Below, in pieces: positions 6,879 to 15,338 of a DNA stretch of 64,000 bases. The notes below the pieces were generated by a model, which worked only from the letters and a program-made list of their open reading frames with translations, had not been told where the DNA came from and ran no database searches. The translations under genes were made by a program, and so were the position numbers. Every line of letters starts with the position of its first letter. The stretch's first letter is position 1. The stretch comes from Thiothrix nivea DSM 5205 (GTDB taxonomy: Bacteria; Pseudomonadota; Gammaproteobacteria; Thiotrichales; Thiotrichaceae): positions 3,438,001 to 3,502,000 of the forward strand of contig NZ_JH651384.1 in the NCBI RefSeq assembly GCF_000260135.1, written 5' to 3'.

Positions 6879-7805
6879 ATGTTCATGACCTACCGTAACT
6901 ACCTCTCCCCACCTGTTTTCCCCTACCCTTGGGCGTCCGACTGGGGCGAAGACCGTCACGGCCTGTGGCAAGCCTTCACCTACCGGGACGTGCGCCACGC
7001 CTTCCGCTGGATACCACCCGGCGAATTTGACATGGGTTCCCCCGAAATCGAAGAAGGCCGCTATGACTATGAAGATTTGCACCATGTCACTATCCCCAAC
7101 GGCTTCTGGCTTGCCGAAACCACTGTAACCCAAGCCCTGTGGCAAACCGTCATGGATGACAATCCCAGCAATTTCAAAGATAAAAACCGCCCGGTTGAAC
7201 GGGTAAGCTGGGATGACGCCCAAACATTCATCGCCAAACTCAACCAGATTCACCCCGACCTCACGGTACGCCTGCCGTGGGAAGCCGAATGGGAATACGC
7301 CTGCCGTGCCGGAACCAAAACCCCATTTAACTTCGGTGGCAAGGATGATTTGAATCTGGAAAAAGTGAATTATTCGGGAGTTTTTGACGAACCTGGCTGG
7401 GCTGAAACTGCTAAAAAAGAAACCACCGATGTAAAAACTTACCCCTGTAATGGATGGGGTCTGTACGAAATGCACGGCAACGTCTGGGAATGGTGCGAAG
7501 ACGAATGGAGAAGTCATCTCGGAACGGAAGACATGCTCTTTAGCCCCTCTCCCTCAGGGAGAGGGGTTGGGGTGAGGGAAACCGCCGCAGGCGGTCAAGA
7601 GCAAGGGGCGGGCGTCCTGCGTGTCGTGCGCGGTGGCTCGTGGAACTACTACGGCAGGAGCGTCCGTTCTGCCATCCGCAACGGGAACGTGCCTGACTTC
7701 CGCAACCTCAACATTGGCTTCCGTCTTGCCCTAGGTCATCCCGAGCTACCAGCAGGCCAGCCGGGCGGCGGAGCCGCAGGGCGCGGAGCGCCCATCAGGA
7801 AGTAG
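6879..7805 (+). CDS. FGE/SUMF1-like C-type-lectin protein with DGR-type variable region
   Basis: A 308-residue stand-alone relative of the C-terminal domain of the 946-residue protein at 2806-5646. Motifs in order: AFRWIPPGEFDMGSP (about 44), the FWLAETTVTQALW strand (about 77), WEAEWEYACRAGT (about 134), LYEMHGNVWEWCED (about 195) and VVRGGSWNYYG (about 249). The catalytic cysteines of genuine FGE are absent (Tyr and Val in those positions), so sulfatase activation is unlikely and ligand binding more plausible. Residues 252-287 are the variable region. A REP-like palindrome lies in frame at about residues 222-234. The start is ATG 6879 or 6885; neither has a good ribosome-binding site. It may act with the upstream TIR/MoxR operon as an alternative recognition subunit (inference). 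Confidence 0.88.
   Translation: MFMTYRNYLSPPVFPYPWASDWGEDRHGLWQAFTYRDVRHAFRWIPPGEFDMGSPEIEEGRYDYEDLHHVTIPNGFWLAETTVTQALWQTVMDDNPSNFKDKNRPVERVSWDDAQTFIAKLNQIHPDLTVRLPWEAEWEYACRAGTKTPFNFGGKDDLNLEKVNYSGVFDEPGWAETAKKETTDVKTYPCNGWGLYEMHGNVWEWCEDEWRSHLGTEDMLFSPSPSGRGVGVRETAAGGQEQGAGVLRVVRGGSWNYYGRSVRSAIRNGNVPDFRNLNIGFRLALGHPELPAGQPGGGAAGRGAPIRK
7544..7578 (-). repeat. REP-like palindrome, copy 1 (inside the FGE gene)
   Basis: A perfect 11-bp stem CCCCTCTCCCT / AGGGAGAGGGG (7544-7554 and 7556-7566), followed by TTGGGGTGAGGG. The same family occurs at 15348-15386 and 47603-47652 in the opposite orientation. Here it is translated in frame as a Ser/Pro/Gly-rich surface insertion before the variable region. 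Confidence 0.75.
7632..7739 (+). other. Candidate DGR variable region B (VR)
   Basis: Thirty-six codons aligned without gaps to 5374-5481. This copy keeps more AAC codons (positions 5, 17, 19, 25 and 27 of the alignment), so it is closer to a presumed AAC-rich template. The two copies differ at more than twenty first- or second-position bases but at only about seven third-position bases. Both end in an identical CTTGCCCTAGGTCAT, the expected position of the initiation-of-mutagenic-homing site. Confidence 0.78.
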
Positions 7806-7870
7806 CGGACGGCGAGGACACGGGCAGCCGCGTCGCGGAGCAGCGGCAGACCGTGGCAGCGCCGGGAGCA
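7760..7870 (+). repeat. Conserved post-VR block B with palindrome
   Basis: Counterpart of 5493-5610; the palindrome CCGCGTCGCGG is at 7828-7838. Most of the block lies after the TAG of the FGE gene (7803-7805) and is non-coding here, which argues for nucleic-acid rather than protein selection. It ends about 26 nt before the DUF3025 gene. Confidence 0.7.
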
Positions 7871-7896
7871 GCCCCAACCAACGGATACCTATCACC

Positions 7897-8715
7897 ATGA
7901 CCGACACCTGGAACCCAAACTTCGACCACCTGCACCCCTGCTTCCAGCAACTGCGCAACATCCGCTGCTGGTCGGGGCAGGGCGATTGGCCTCCCTGCGA
8001 AACCCTGGCCAGCGTGTTGCCACCAGATTTGCGCGCCCAATCCGGCCATCCCATCCGTTTCCTGCCGCAAGACCACACCCTGCCGTTCGCGGAACTCTAC
8101 TACGAAGAGCGGATTTTCCAGTACGGTATTGTTTCCACCCGCCCCAACTGGCATGACTTTTTCAACGCGCTGATGTGGGCGCTGTACCCGCAAACCAAGG
8201 CGATGATTAACGCGCTGCACACTGCCGACATCCAGCGTCACGGCCAGCCACGCACCCCGCAGCGTGATGCACTGACGGTGCTGGATGAAAGTGGCGTCAT
8301 CATCGCCGCTAGCCGCCGTAACCTGTTGCAGCAGGTGCTGGACTTTGTCTGGCCAGATCTGTTCTGGCAGGAACGCAGCGCTTGGGGGCAGGAAATCGGC
8401 TGTTTCATGATCGGCCATGCCACGCTGGAAAAAATGCTGACGCCCTATGTCGGCATGACCGCCCATGCCCTGCTGGTGGAGGTGGATGCAGCGTTTTTCA
8501 GCCTGCCATTGGCGCAGCAACAGGTACATCTGGACGGGCTGCTGGCCACCAGCCTGCGGCAGGATGGATTGCCGTCGCCCGCATCCCTGAACCCGTTCCC
8601 GCTGTTGGGCGTACCCGGCTGGTGGGATAATGGTTCGGCGGCGTTTTACCAGGACACCGGCTATTTCCGCCCGAAAAACCGCGAACGCGCCGTGCGGATT
8701 ATTACCCAGGTTTGA
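7897..8715 (+). CDS. DUF3025 domain protein
   Basis: A 272-residue soluble protein matching the DUF3025 family of proteobacteria, of unknown function. Recognisable features are the central FNALMWALYPQTK segment (about 90-102), which the family keeps, and the C-terminal PLLGVPGWWD and YFRPKNRER blocks. No signal peptide or membrane segment is seen. It begins 27 bp after the conserved post-VR block and converges with the SWIM gene (4 nt between the stops), so it marks the return to ordinary chromosome. No role in the neighbouring accessory system is implied. Confidence 0.85.
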   Translation: MTDTWNPNFDHLHPCFQQLRNIRCWSGQGDWPPCETLASVLPPDLRAQSGHPIRFLPQDHTLPFAELYYEERIFQYGIVSTRPNWHDFFNALMWALYPQTKAMINALHTADIQRHGQPRTPQRDALTVLDESGVIIAASRRNLLQQVLDFVWPDLFWQERSAWGQEIGCFMIGHATLEKMLTPYVGMTAHALLVEVDAAFFSLPLAQQQVHLDGLLATSLRQDGLPSPASLNPFPLLGVPGWWDNGSAAFYQDTGYFRPKNRERAVRIITQV

Positions 8716-8719
8716 TTTT

Positions 8720-10411
8720 CTAGCCGTTGCCAAACGCCTTGGCAAACATCTCCAGCATGGCCTTGCGAGTCTTGTAGCGGTGACGGAAATCCGCGACCAG
8801 GTTGGCTGTCATGTTCTTGCCATTGGGTATGGCGGCAAGGGTTTTCAGCTCACGGATGACCTGCTCGTAGGCATGTCGCCCGGTGTTGCCCTCCAGGTAG
8901 TCGCAAATCTGGCTGGCATAGGCAACCGTAATTTCCTGTGGAAAAGCGGTCGACAGCAAGGGGGCGTATTTCTTGAACAGGGCATGGCTTTGCACAGGTA
9001 TATCGGGGGTTTTGGTGATCAGTTCATACAAGGCTGGCAGGTCATTGTCTTCCTCCAGCAGGCAAGCGCGGGTGGAATCGTACCCGCGTGGTTCGGGGAT
9101 CATGGCGTAGAGGCGTTGCCGGATATCCAGCCATTCGTCTGCGGGGTAAGTTGCTTTGAGTTGACGGTAGTGCTCAAGCTGGAAATGCTTGTTCTGGAAT
9201 AGCCACTCCAGTTCGTGACGGATGGCGGGTTTGTCATCAAGCTGATAGGCCATTTCCAGTAAACGGGCGTGCCAGCGCTGGACAATCCCGGGCTGCTTTT
9301 GCTGCTCGGCCAGACGGATGCCTTCCTGCACCAATTGTCTGGCCTTGGCGAAATCTTTGGCGTCAATGGCTCGCTGGACAAAGGTTTCCCGGAAATCGGG
9401 AATGTCCATATGGGCGGCGGCGATTGTTTCCAGCTCAGCCTCCTTGCCCCAGGTTTTGAGCAATGCCAGTTTCTGGCGTAACAGGCCATCCCGCCGCCAG
9501 TCAGCGCTTGTCCGGATGCGTTGGTCAAGGGCTTGCAGGTAGGTTTCCTGGTAGCCGCTGTTGTCTGTGGCCCAGGTTTCCAGCAAATCAGCAAAGACAT
9601 CTTCCAGGCCGTAGTCGGCATAGCGTTCATCAAAGTGGGCTGCCAGCACTTGCAGGAATAGCCGGGATTGCCCCGTTGACGGGAGTTGTGGGTATGCTTT
9701 GGCGAGAACATCCTTGACGCCATACATCAGGTCACCGAGTTCGCCATTGGAATCATCAATGTTATTGGCGATGCCTGCGATGCCGTCGGCGATGGCAAAG
9801 CAAGCGTCTGCGGTATCGGCAGGCGACGATGCCGAGACTGACAGGGTGTCCAGCAATTCCTGCACTTCGTCAGCAAAGCCGCTGGCGTCATCGTAGTCAA
9901 TGAAGCCGTGCCGCGAATACTGGCGGGCAAGGTTATTGAACTGTTGCTGGTATTGTTTGGCAAGGTTTTCCCCATTGGGGACAGTTCGCTGGAAGCGCAG
10001 CAGGAATTTGTCCAGCAAGTTGCGGTTGTCGTGCAATAACTGGCGGATATAGTCTTCCAGCTCTTCGCGTTTGAGGGTTGTCAGTAACTGTTCCAGTTGT
10101 TCCCGTTTGCCAGGGGTTTTGGCTACGGGTGCAGGGCTGACTGCGTGCTGTTGCTGTTGGTTACGGATGTTGAGCAGGACGGCAACGACATGTTTGCAGA
10201 CCGGCCCATGGTCATAAGGGCAGGTGCATGACCAGTCGGTTACCTTGTCACCATCCAGTTGGACTTCCACATCGTAAGTGTCGGAACCTTCCACATAGGC
10301 TTGCCAGAATTCGGGTTCAGTTTCTTCAAGGCTGTCGACAAATTGGGTGTAGTTTTGGCCACGTTGCAGGATGGTGCGGTCAATGGAAGTTTCCAGTTTG
10401 CTCAGGTTCAT
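8720..10411 (-). CDS. SWIM zinc-finger protein
   Basis: A 563-residue protein with an N-terminal SWIM zinc finger: Cys62-x-Cys64 in WSCTCPY, then Cys72-x-His74 in VCKHV. The remainder is helical and rich in Gln/Leu/Asp, resembling tetratricopeptide-like superhelices, for example repeated LLETWA and LYELI-type helices between 150 and 520. SWIM domains bind nucleic acid or protein and occur in bacteria beside MoxR/vWA operons as well as in helicases; here there is no helicase domain. The next gene in the same direction upstream encodes a vWA protein, 75 nt away. Function unknown. Confidence 0.8.
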   Translation of the reverse strand: MNLSKLETSIDRTILQRGQNYTQFVDSLEETEPEFWQAYVEGSDTYDVEVQLDGDKVTDWSCTCPYDHGPVCKHVVAVLLNIRNQQQQHAVSPAPVAKTPGKREQLEQLLTTLKREELEDYIRQLLHDNRNLLDKFLLRFQRTVPNGENLAKQYQQQFNNLARQYSRHGFIDYDDASGFADEVQELLDTLSVSASSPADTADACFAIADGIAGIANNIDDSNGELGDLMYGVKDVLAKAYPQLPSTGQSRLFLQVLAAHFDERYADYGLEDVFADLLETWATDNSGYQETYLQALDQRIRTSADWRRDGLLRQKLALLKTWGKEAELETIAAAHMDIPDFRETFVQRAIDAKDFAKARQLVQEGIRLAEQQKQPGIVQRWHARLLEMAYQLDDKPAIRHELEWLFQNKHFQLEHYRQLKATYPADEWLDIRQRLYAMIPEPRGYDSTRACLLEEDNDLPALYELITKTPDIPVQSHALFKKYAPLLSTAFPQEITVAYASQICDYLEGNTGRHAYEQVIRELKTLAAIPNGKNMTANLVADFRHRYKTRKAMLEMFAKAFGNG

Positions 10412-10486
10412 GGGTGTATTGGGGGCTGATTTGCGTCTGGGTAAGTGTAGCGGATTATCGGGTCAGGCGTATTCCAAAGGGTGAAA

Positions 10487-11653
10487 TTATTGCGTGATGC
10501 CGAACTGGAAAACATGCGTGGTTTCCGCATCAGCCGTGACATCCAGCCGCGCTTCCTGTGATTCATCACCAATGCTGGCCTTGATGCGGTAAGTGCCGCT
10601 GGGCAGGATGTCACTGGTGCGGGATTTGAACAGGTGTTCGGTCAGGTATTCACCCGCTGGGGAATACAGGGTGAAATTGGCGTCCACCGCCTGCTGGCGT
10701 GCGTTTTGTGCTTCCAGTCGCAGTTTGCCCAAGAAGCCGAGGTTGAAGCGCTGATCCAGGGTTAAGCCCGGTTTTACTTGTATGTTTTGCACTTGCTTGT
10801 CGGCTTGCCACAGCATGTTGACCTGATAATCGCCGGGGGGAAGGGGCTGGCTGACTTCGGTGCGGGCGGTAAAACTGGCGACATGATCGCCATCGGCGGT
10901 GTAGATCAGGAAACTGGCAGGCAGGCTTTCCGTGCTGCCAGCCGCGCCAGCGCTCAGCCGTAAATTGCCGGGTGTGCTGTCGACAGGTGCGTCGGCTTTC
11001 CCTGATTTAGGTGCTTCTCCATTGGCGGTGGCGGATGCCTGCATGAGTAGTTGCCCGGCAAGCTGTCCTGCATCCTGCATCAGGGCGAACTGCCCGCCGC
11101 TGTTTTCCGCCAGGCAATGCAGGCTGTTGTTGCTACTGTCCCGAAACGACAGCACATGGATGCGCAAGCCGGGATTGTCAGCCTTCAGGTGTTTGGCGGT
11201 GGCGCAAGGGTCACCGTCGCAGCTTTCCGGGCCATCGCTGACCAACAGGATATTGCCTGTGCCCGCCAACAGCCCTGCGGCCTGTTCCAGCGCTGCGCTG
11301 ATGGGTGAACGCCCGTAAGGCGCGATGCCGTTGATGGCTTGCAACAGGCTGGGCATGTCGCGTTCGCCAGGGCGGGCGATGACGTTGATGTCGGCGCAGT
11401 CGGATTTGCGGCGGTTGCCGTAAGCCAGCAGGCCGATGGGGGCTTGTGCAGGTTGTTGTGCGAGCAGGGTTTCCAGCCCGTTGCGTGCCAGCGTGACCTT
11501 GGGCGTGGAATGTATCTGCCCCCACATGCTGTTGGAGGCATCCAGTACGATCACCAGTTTTTCGGCGGCGGTGGCAGGCGTCAAGGGCATCAGCGCCAGT
11601 ATGACGACTGTGTAGCGGGCTATTGCCAGCATTTGGGTAAATAGGGGCTTCAT
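10487..11653 (-). CDS. Exported vWA domain protein
   Basis: A 388-residue protein with a signal peptide (charged start, hydrophobic 10-25, AxA-type site near 28-30). The mature protein begins with a vWA domain whose MIDAS is intact: DASNSMW at 38-44, LVSDGPESCDG at about 147-157. Two cysteine pairs are visible (SCDGDPC, about 154-160), suggesting periplasmic disulfides. Residues 230-388 look like two beta-sandwich repeats with PPGDYQV and PSGTYRI motifs, as in PEGA or carboxypeptidase-regulatory-like folds. Probably a periplasmic metal-dependent adhesion or complex-assembly protein; no partner is evident. Confidence 0.82.
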   Translation of the reverse strand: MKPLFTQMLAIARYTVVILALMPLTPATAAEKLVIVLDASNSMWGQIHSTPKVTLARNGLETLLAQQPAQAPIGLLAYGNRRKSDCADINVIARPGERDMPSLLQAINGIAPYGRSPISAALEQAAGLLAGTGNILLVSDGPESCDGDPCATAKHLKADNPGLRIHVLSFRDSSNNSLHCLAENSGGQFALMQDAGQLAGQLLMQASATANGEAPKSGKADAPVDSTPGNLRLSAGAAGSTESLPASFLIYTADGDHVASFTARTEVSQPLPPGDYQVNMLWQADKQVQNIQVKPGLTLDQRFNLGFLGKLRLEAQNARQQAVDANFTLYSPAGEYLTEHLFKSRTSDILPSGTYRIKASIGDESQEARLDVTADAETTHVFQFGITQ

Positions 11654-11884
11654 GCCTTAACAGGTTAGTACGTATCCGTGCCGATGGGGCATTAAAAAGT
11701 TGGATCGGCTGTTTTGCACGACCAATGGCGGTGGGAACGACCGTTCAGACGGAAACTGCTTGCGTGTTTCCCCTTCATCCAACAAACTTGTTGCCGATAA
11801 AGGGTCTTGTAGGCTAACAAACACCAAGGCTAACCCAAGCGCCATAGAGCGTGTAACCTATCCAATAATAAAAGAAAATAAGTT

Positions 11885-13609
11885 ATGCAGGTTGCGACAT
11901 CCGATGCTCCAGCCGCAATGTTTGGCGAACGGCTGGTCAAACTAGGCAAACTGAAACCCGCTGATCTTGAGCGCGCCTTGCGTGCGCAAACCGAGATCCG
12001 CCAGCCACTGGGCAGCGTGCTGGTGCGCCTGGGTATGCTCACTGAACAGGAAGTGGCTTTCGTGTTATCACGCCACCTGAATGTACGGCTGGCCGTCACC
12101 AAGGATTACCCCTCCATTCCGGTCGAAAACCCCGGCATTGCCATCAATTACATGCGCACTGCCGAAATTGTCCCGGTACAGGCAGAGGACGAGCGTCTGG
12201 TGGTGGCCATGTCGAACCCGCAAGATGAATTCGCCCGTCAGGCCATTCACATGGCCAGCGGCAAGCTGGTTGAACCGGTGCTGGGTTTGCCCAGTGAAAT
12301 CCGTGCCAATATCGAACGCCTGTACGGTAACGAAGCGGGCAAAAAGGATATGGGCGACGACGAATTCGAGATCACCAGCCATGACGACCACGCCGATGAT
12401 ATCGAGCACCTGAAGGATATGGCCAGCGAAGCACCGGTCATCCGTTTGGTCAACCAGATCATGACCAACGCCATGAGCCAGCGGGCGTCCGACATCCACA
12501 TCGAGCCATTCGAGAGCCATTTGAAGGTGCGTTACCGCATCGACGGCGTGATCCATGAGGTGGATTCCCCGCCTCCGCAACTGACTGCCGCGATCATTTC
12601 CCGCCTCAAGCTGATGGCGCGCCTGAACATTGCCGAACGCCGCCTGCCGCAGGATGGCCGTATCCAGTTGCGTGCGCAGGGCAAGGAAATCGACATGCGT
12701 GTGTCCACTGTGCCCACCATGCACGGTGAGAGCGTGGTCATGCGTCTGCTCGACAAGCACAGCGTGAAACTTGACCTGAACACGTTGGGTTTTTCCGATG
12801 ACAACTTGCGCAAGATTCAGGAGCAACTGGATGCGCCGCACGGCGTTATCCTGGTCACGGGGCCAACCGGTTCCGGTAAAACCACGACGTTGTATTCCGC
12901 GCTGACCCAGCTGAACACGCCAGAAAACAAGGTTCTCACCGTCGAAGACCCAGTGGAATACGAGCTGGAAGGTATCAACCAGATTCAGGCCAACCCGAAA
13001 ATTGGCCTGACTTTCGCTGATGCGCTGCGTTCCATTGTGCGGCAAGACCCTGACGTGATCATGATCGGTGAGATGCGCGACGTAGAAACCGCCCGCATTG
13101 CCATCCAGTCCGCCCTGACCGGTCACTTGGTGCTATCGACCTTGCATACCAACGATGCCGCCAGCGGTATTACCCGTTTGCTGGATATGGGGATCGAAGA
13201 TTACCTGCTGACCTCCACCGTCAACGGCATCCTCGCCCAACGTCTGGTACGCCGCTTGTGTCCGCAATGCCGTGAACCGCACCCGGTGCTGCCGGAAATC
13301 GAGGAAGAACTCGGTTTGCGCCGCTACCAGCCAGAAGGCGACATGCGCCTGTGGCACGCCAAAGGTTGCAATGCCTGTGGCAATAGCGGCTATAAAGGGC
13401 GTAGCGCCATCCACGAAATTCTGGTGATGGATGACCCCATCCGCCGCCTGATCCTCAAGCATGAGGATGCAGGTGTGTTGCAGGAGCAAGCCCGCAAGGG
13501 CGGGATGCGCACCATGTACGAAGACGGCCTGCTCAAGGCGCTGAAAGGCGTGACCACGCTGGAAGAAGTGCTGCGCGTGGCGGAGGAAACCCCGAATGCC
13601 AGCGTATAG
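11885..13609 (+). CDS. gspE: Type II secretion ATPase GspE
   Basis: A 574-residue cytoplasmic ATPase that powers pseudopilus assembly. It has an N-terminal GspE/MshEN domain (residues 15-150), a linker rich in Asp/His, and the catalytic core with Walker A GPTGSGKTTT (about 326), the Asp box, Walker B and the conserved HTNDAASG histidine motif. A zinc-binding four-cysteine insert (CPQC and CNAC, about 459-500) is typical of GspE and PilB. The start is ATG 11885, after an A-rich leader. It overlaps gspF by 14 nt, so the block is one operon. The 230 bp upstream separates it from the divergent vWA gene and should contain the operon promoter, though no strong sigma70 site stands out. Confidence 0.96.
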   Translation: MQVATSDAPAAMFGERLVKLGKLKPADLERALRAQTEIRQPLGSVLVRLGMLTEQEVAFVLSRHLNVRLAVTKDYPSIPVENPGIAINYMRTAEIVPVQAEDERLVVAMSNPQDEFARQAIHMASGKLVEPVLGLPSEIRANIERLYGNEAGKKDMGDDEFEITSHDDHADDIEHLKDMASEAPVIRLVNQIMTNAMSQRASDIHIEPFESHLKVRYRIDGVIHEVDSPPPQLTAAIISRLKLMARLNIAERRLPQDGRIQLRAQGKEIDMRVSTVPTMHGESVVMRLLDKHSVKLDLNTLGFSDDNLRKIQEQLDAPHGVILVTGPTGSGKTTTLYSALTQLNTPENKVLTVEDPVEYELEGINQIQANPKIGLTFADALRSIVRQDPDVIMIGEMRDVETARIAIQSALTGHLVLSTLHTNDAASGITRLLDMGIEDYLLTSTVNGILAQRLVRRLCPQCREPHPVLPEIEEELGLRRYQPEGDMRLWHAKGCNACGNSGYKGRSAIHEILVMDDPIRRLILKHEDAGVLQEQARKGGMRTMYEDGLLKALKGVTTLEEVLRVAEETPNASV

Positions 13610-14828
13610 CTACAAGGCTGTCACCCCCCAGGGCGTTACCAAGGAAGGCATCCTCGAAGCGCCCAGCGAAACGCTGGCGGCAGAAAGCCTGCACGCCCAG
13701 GGGCTGATCCCCGTCAAAATCCAGGCAGGAAAGGCTACAGCTGGTGGCGGAAAAGCCAACGCCAGCAAAAAATCTGCCGGGCTGTTTGGTGGCAAGAAAG
13801 TGGGGCAGGAAGACATCATGGCGCTGACCCAGCAAATGTCTTCCATGCTCAAGGCCGGGTTGCCGCTCGACCGCGCCCTCGGCATCCTGCTGGAAATCAG
13901 CGACAAACCGGCGGTGCAGGAGCTGGTTCAAGGTATCCAGAACCAGATCCGTAGCGGTAAGCGTTTCGCCGATGCGTTGGATGAAAGCGGCAAGTTTTCG
14001 CGTTTCTACATCAACATGGTGCGCGCGGGCGAAGCGGGTGGCTCCATCGACGATGCGTTAGGGCGGCTGGTTGACTACATGGCGCGGGCGAAGGAACTGC
14101 GCGGCACAGTCATTTCCGCCCTCATTTACCCCGCCATCCTCGCCTTTGTGGCGGTGGTGTCGATTATTGCGCTGCTCACCTTCGTGGTGCCGCAGTTTGC
14201 GCAGATGTTCCAGGACATGGGGGGTGAATTGCCCACCATCACCAAGGTGGTCATGACGGCGGCAGATACGCTGCAACATTACTGGTGGGCAGTGCTGGGC
14301 GGCTTCCTGCTGGCGTTGATGTTGCTGCAATACGTATTGACCAACGAAAAGGCACGCACTGGCCTCGACCGCAGCATGTTGCGCTGGCCAGTGGTCGGCG
14401 GGCTGGTTGGCAAGATTGAAACCGCGCGCTTTTCCCGTAGCCTTGGCACCTTGCTGCACAACGGTGTGCCGCTGCTGGGCGCGTTGAAGATTGCTAAAAA
14501 TACGGTCAGTAACCGGGTAATGGCGGCAGCGGTGGAGGAATCCGCCGACAGCCTTAAGCAAGGCGAAAGCCTGACCCGTACATTATTGGGCAAAGGCGTA
14601 TTTCCCCCCTACGCCTTGCACATGCTGCGCGTCGGTGAAGAAACCGGGCGCATGGAAGAATTGCTGCGGGAAGTGGCTGACATTTACGACGATGAAGTCA
14701 AAACGGCTGTGAAACAGATGCTGGCACTACTGGAACCGGTGCTGATTCTGGTCATGGCACTCGCCATTTTGGTGATTATTGGTTCGGTGCTGTTGCCGAT
14801 GATCAATATGGCCGATCTGGTGAAATAA
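13596..14828 (+). CDS. gspF: Type II secretion inner-membrane platform GspF
   Basis: A 410-residue platform protein. Two T2SSF domains (about 75-195 and 275-400) each end in a hydrophobic segment, and transmembrane helices lie near 170-195, 225-245 and 378-402. The N-terminal AYSYKAVTPQG segment is standard for the family. It contacts GspE and GspL to couple ATP hydrolysis to pseudopilus growth. It starts inside gspE, with a 60-nt gap before gspG. Confidence 0.96.
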   Translation: MPAYSYKAVTPQGVTKEGILEAPSETLAAESLHAQGLIPVKIQAGKATAGGGKANASKKSAGLFGGKKVGQEDIMALTQQMSSMLKAGLPLDRALGILLEISDKPAVQELVQGIQNQIRSGKRFADALDESGKFSRFYINMVRAGEAGGSIDDALGRLVDYMARAKELRGTVISALIYPAILAFVAVVSIIALLTFVVPQFAQMFQDMGGELPTITKVVMTAADTLQHYWWAVLGGFLLALMLLQYVLTNEKARTGLDRSMLRWPVVGGLVGKIETARFSRSLGTLLHNGVPLLGALKIAKNTVSNRVMAAAVEESADSLKQGESLTRTLLGKGVFPPYALHMLRVGEETGRMEELLREVADIYDDEVKTAVKQMLALLEPVLILVMALAILVIIGSVLLPMINMADLVK

Positions 14829-14888
14829 GAATCCCCATACATAACAATAACAAGAAACTGAAAATAGCTAATAACAAGGAGTTATCCA

Positions 14889-15338
14889 ATGCAACGCAAA
14901 CCCCAAAATACAGTAGTGTCACACACACAACGTGGCTTCAGCCTGATCGAACTGATGATCGTGCTGGTGATCCTCGGCCTGATTGCCGGGATTGTCGGCC
15001 CGCAAGCCATGAAATACCTCGGCAAGGGCAAAACCCAATCCGCCAAGGTGCAGATTGAAAATATCAGCGCAGCGCTGGACATGTACCGCCTGGAAGTCGG
15101 CAGTTACCCGACCTCGGCGGATGGCCTCAAGGCGCTGGTTTCCCAGCCATCCAGCGCGCGTGGCTGGAATGGCCCTTATCTGAAAAAAGGCGAAGTGCCC
15201 AAAGACCCGTGGAACAACGACTACCAGTACAAGCGTCCTGGTGGCAATGGTCAGCCGTATGACCTGAGTTCCTTCGGTGCTGATGGTGCTGCCGGTGGCG
15301 AAGGTGAAGATGCAGATATTACTTTGTGGAAACAGTGA
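14889..15338 (+). CDS. gspG: Major pseudopilin GspG
   Basis: A 149-residue prepilin. A 16-residue basic leader precedes the prepilin peptidase site and the GFSLIELMIVLVILG hydrophobic helix, with Glu at +5. The C-terminal half has the GspG calcium-loop region (Asp-rich, WNNDYQYKRPG and LSSFGADG). It is preceded by AAGGAG at a good distance. The product is the main subunit of the type II pseudopilus. GspH begins within its 3' end in another frame. Confidence 0.96.
   Translation: MQRKPQNTVVSHTQRGFSLIELMIVLVILGLIAGIVGPQAMKYLGKGKTQSAKVQIENISAALDMYRLEVGSYPTSADGLKALVSQPSSARGWNGPYLKKGEVPKDPWNNDYQYKRPGGNGQPYDLSSFGADGAAGGEGEDADITLWKQ

Noticed and set aside
1-8000. Search for a DGR reverse transcriptase or template repeat
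   Set aside because: No reading frame has the RT motifs (such as the YxDD-type box) and no third copy of the VR sequence was found in the window.
7795-8745. A 316-codon minus-strand frame opposite DUF3025
   Set aside because: Antisense to the DUF3025 gene and through the post-VR block; no family features.
11654-11884. Sigma70 promoter before gspE
   Set aside because: Only a weak TTGCCG with a poor -10 near 11800 was seen; not good enough to report.
12068-13126. A 352-codon minus-strand frame opposite gspE
   Set aside because: Shadow of gspE; His/Gln/Val-rich composition typical of antisense reading, no recognisable domain.
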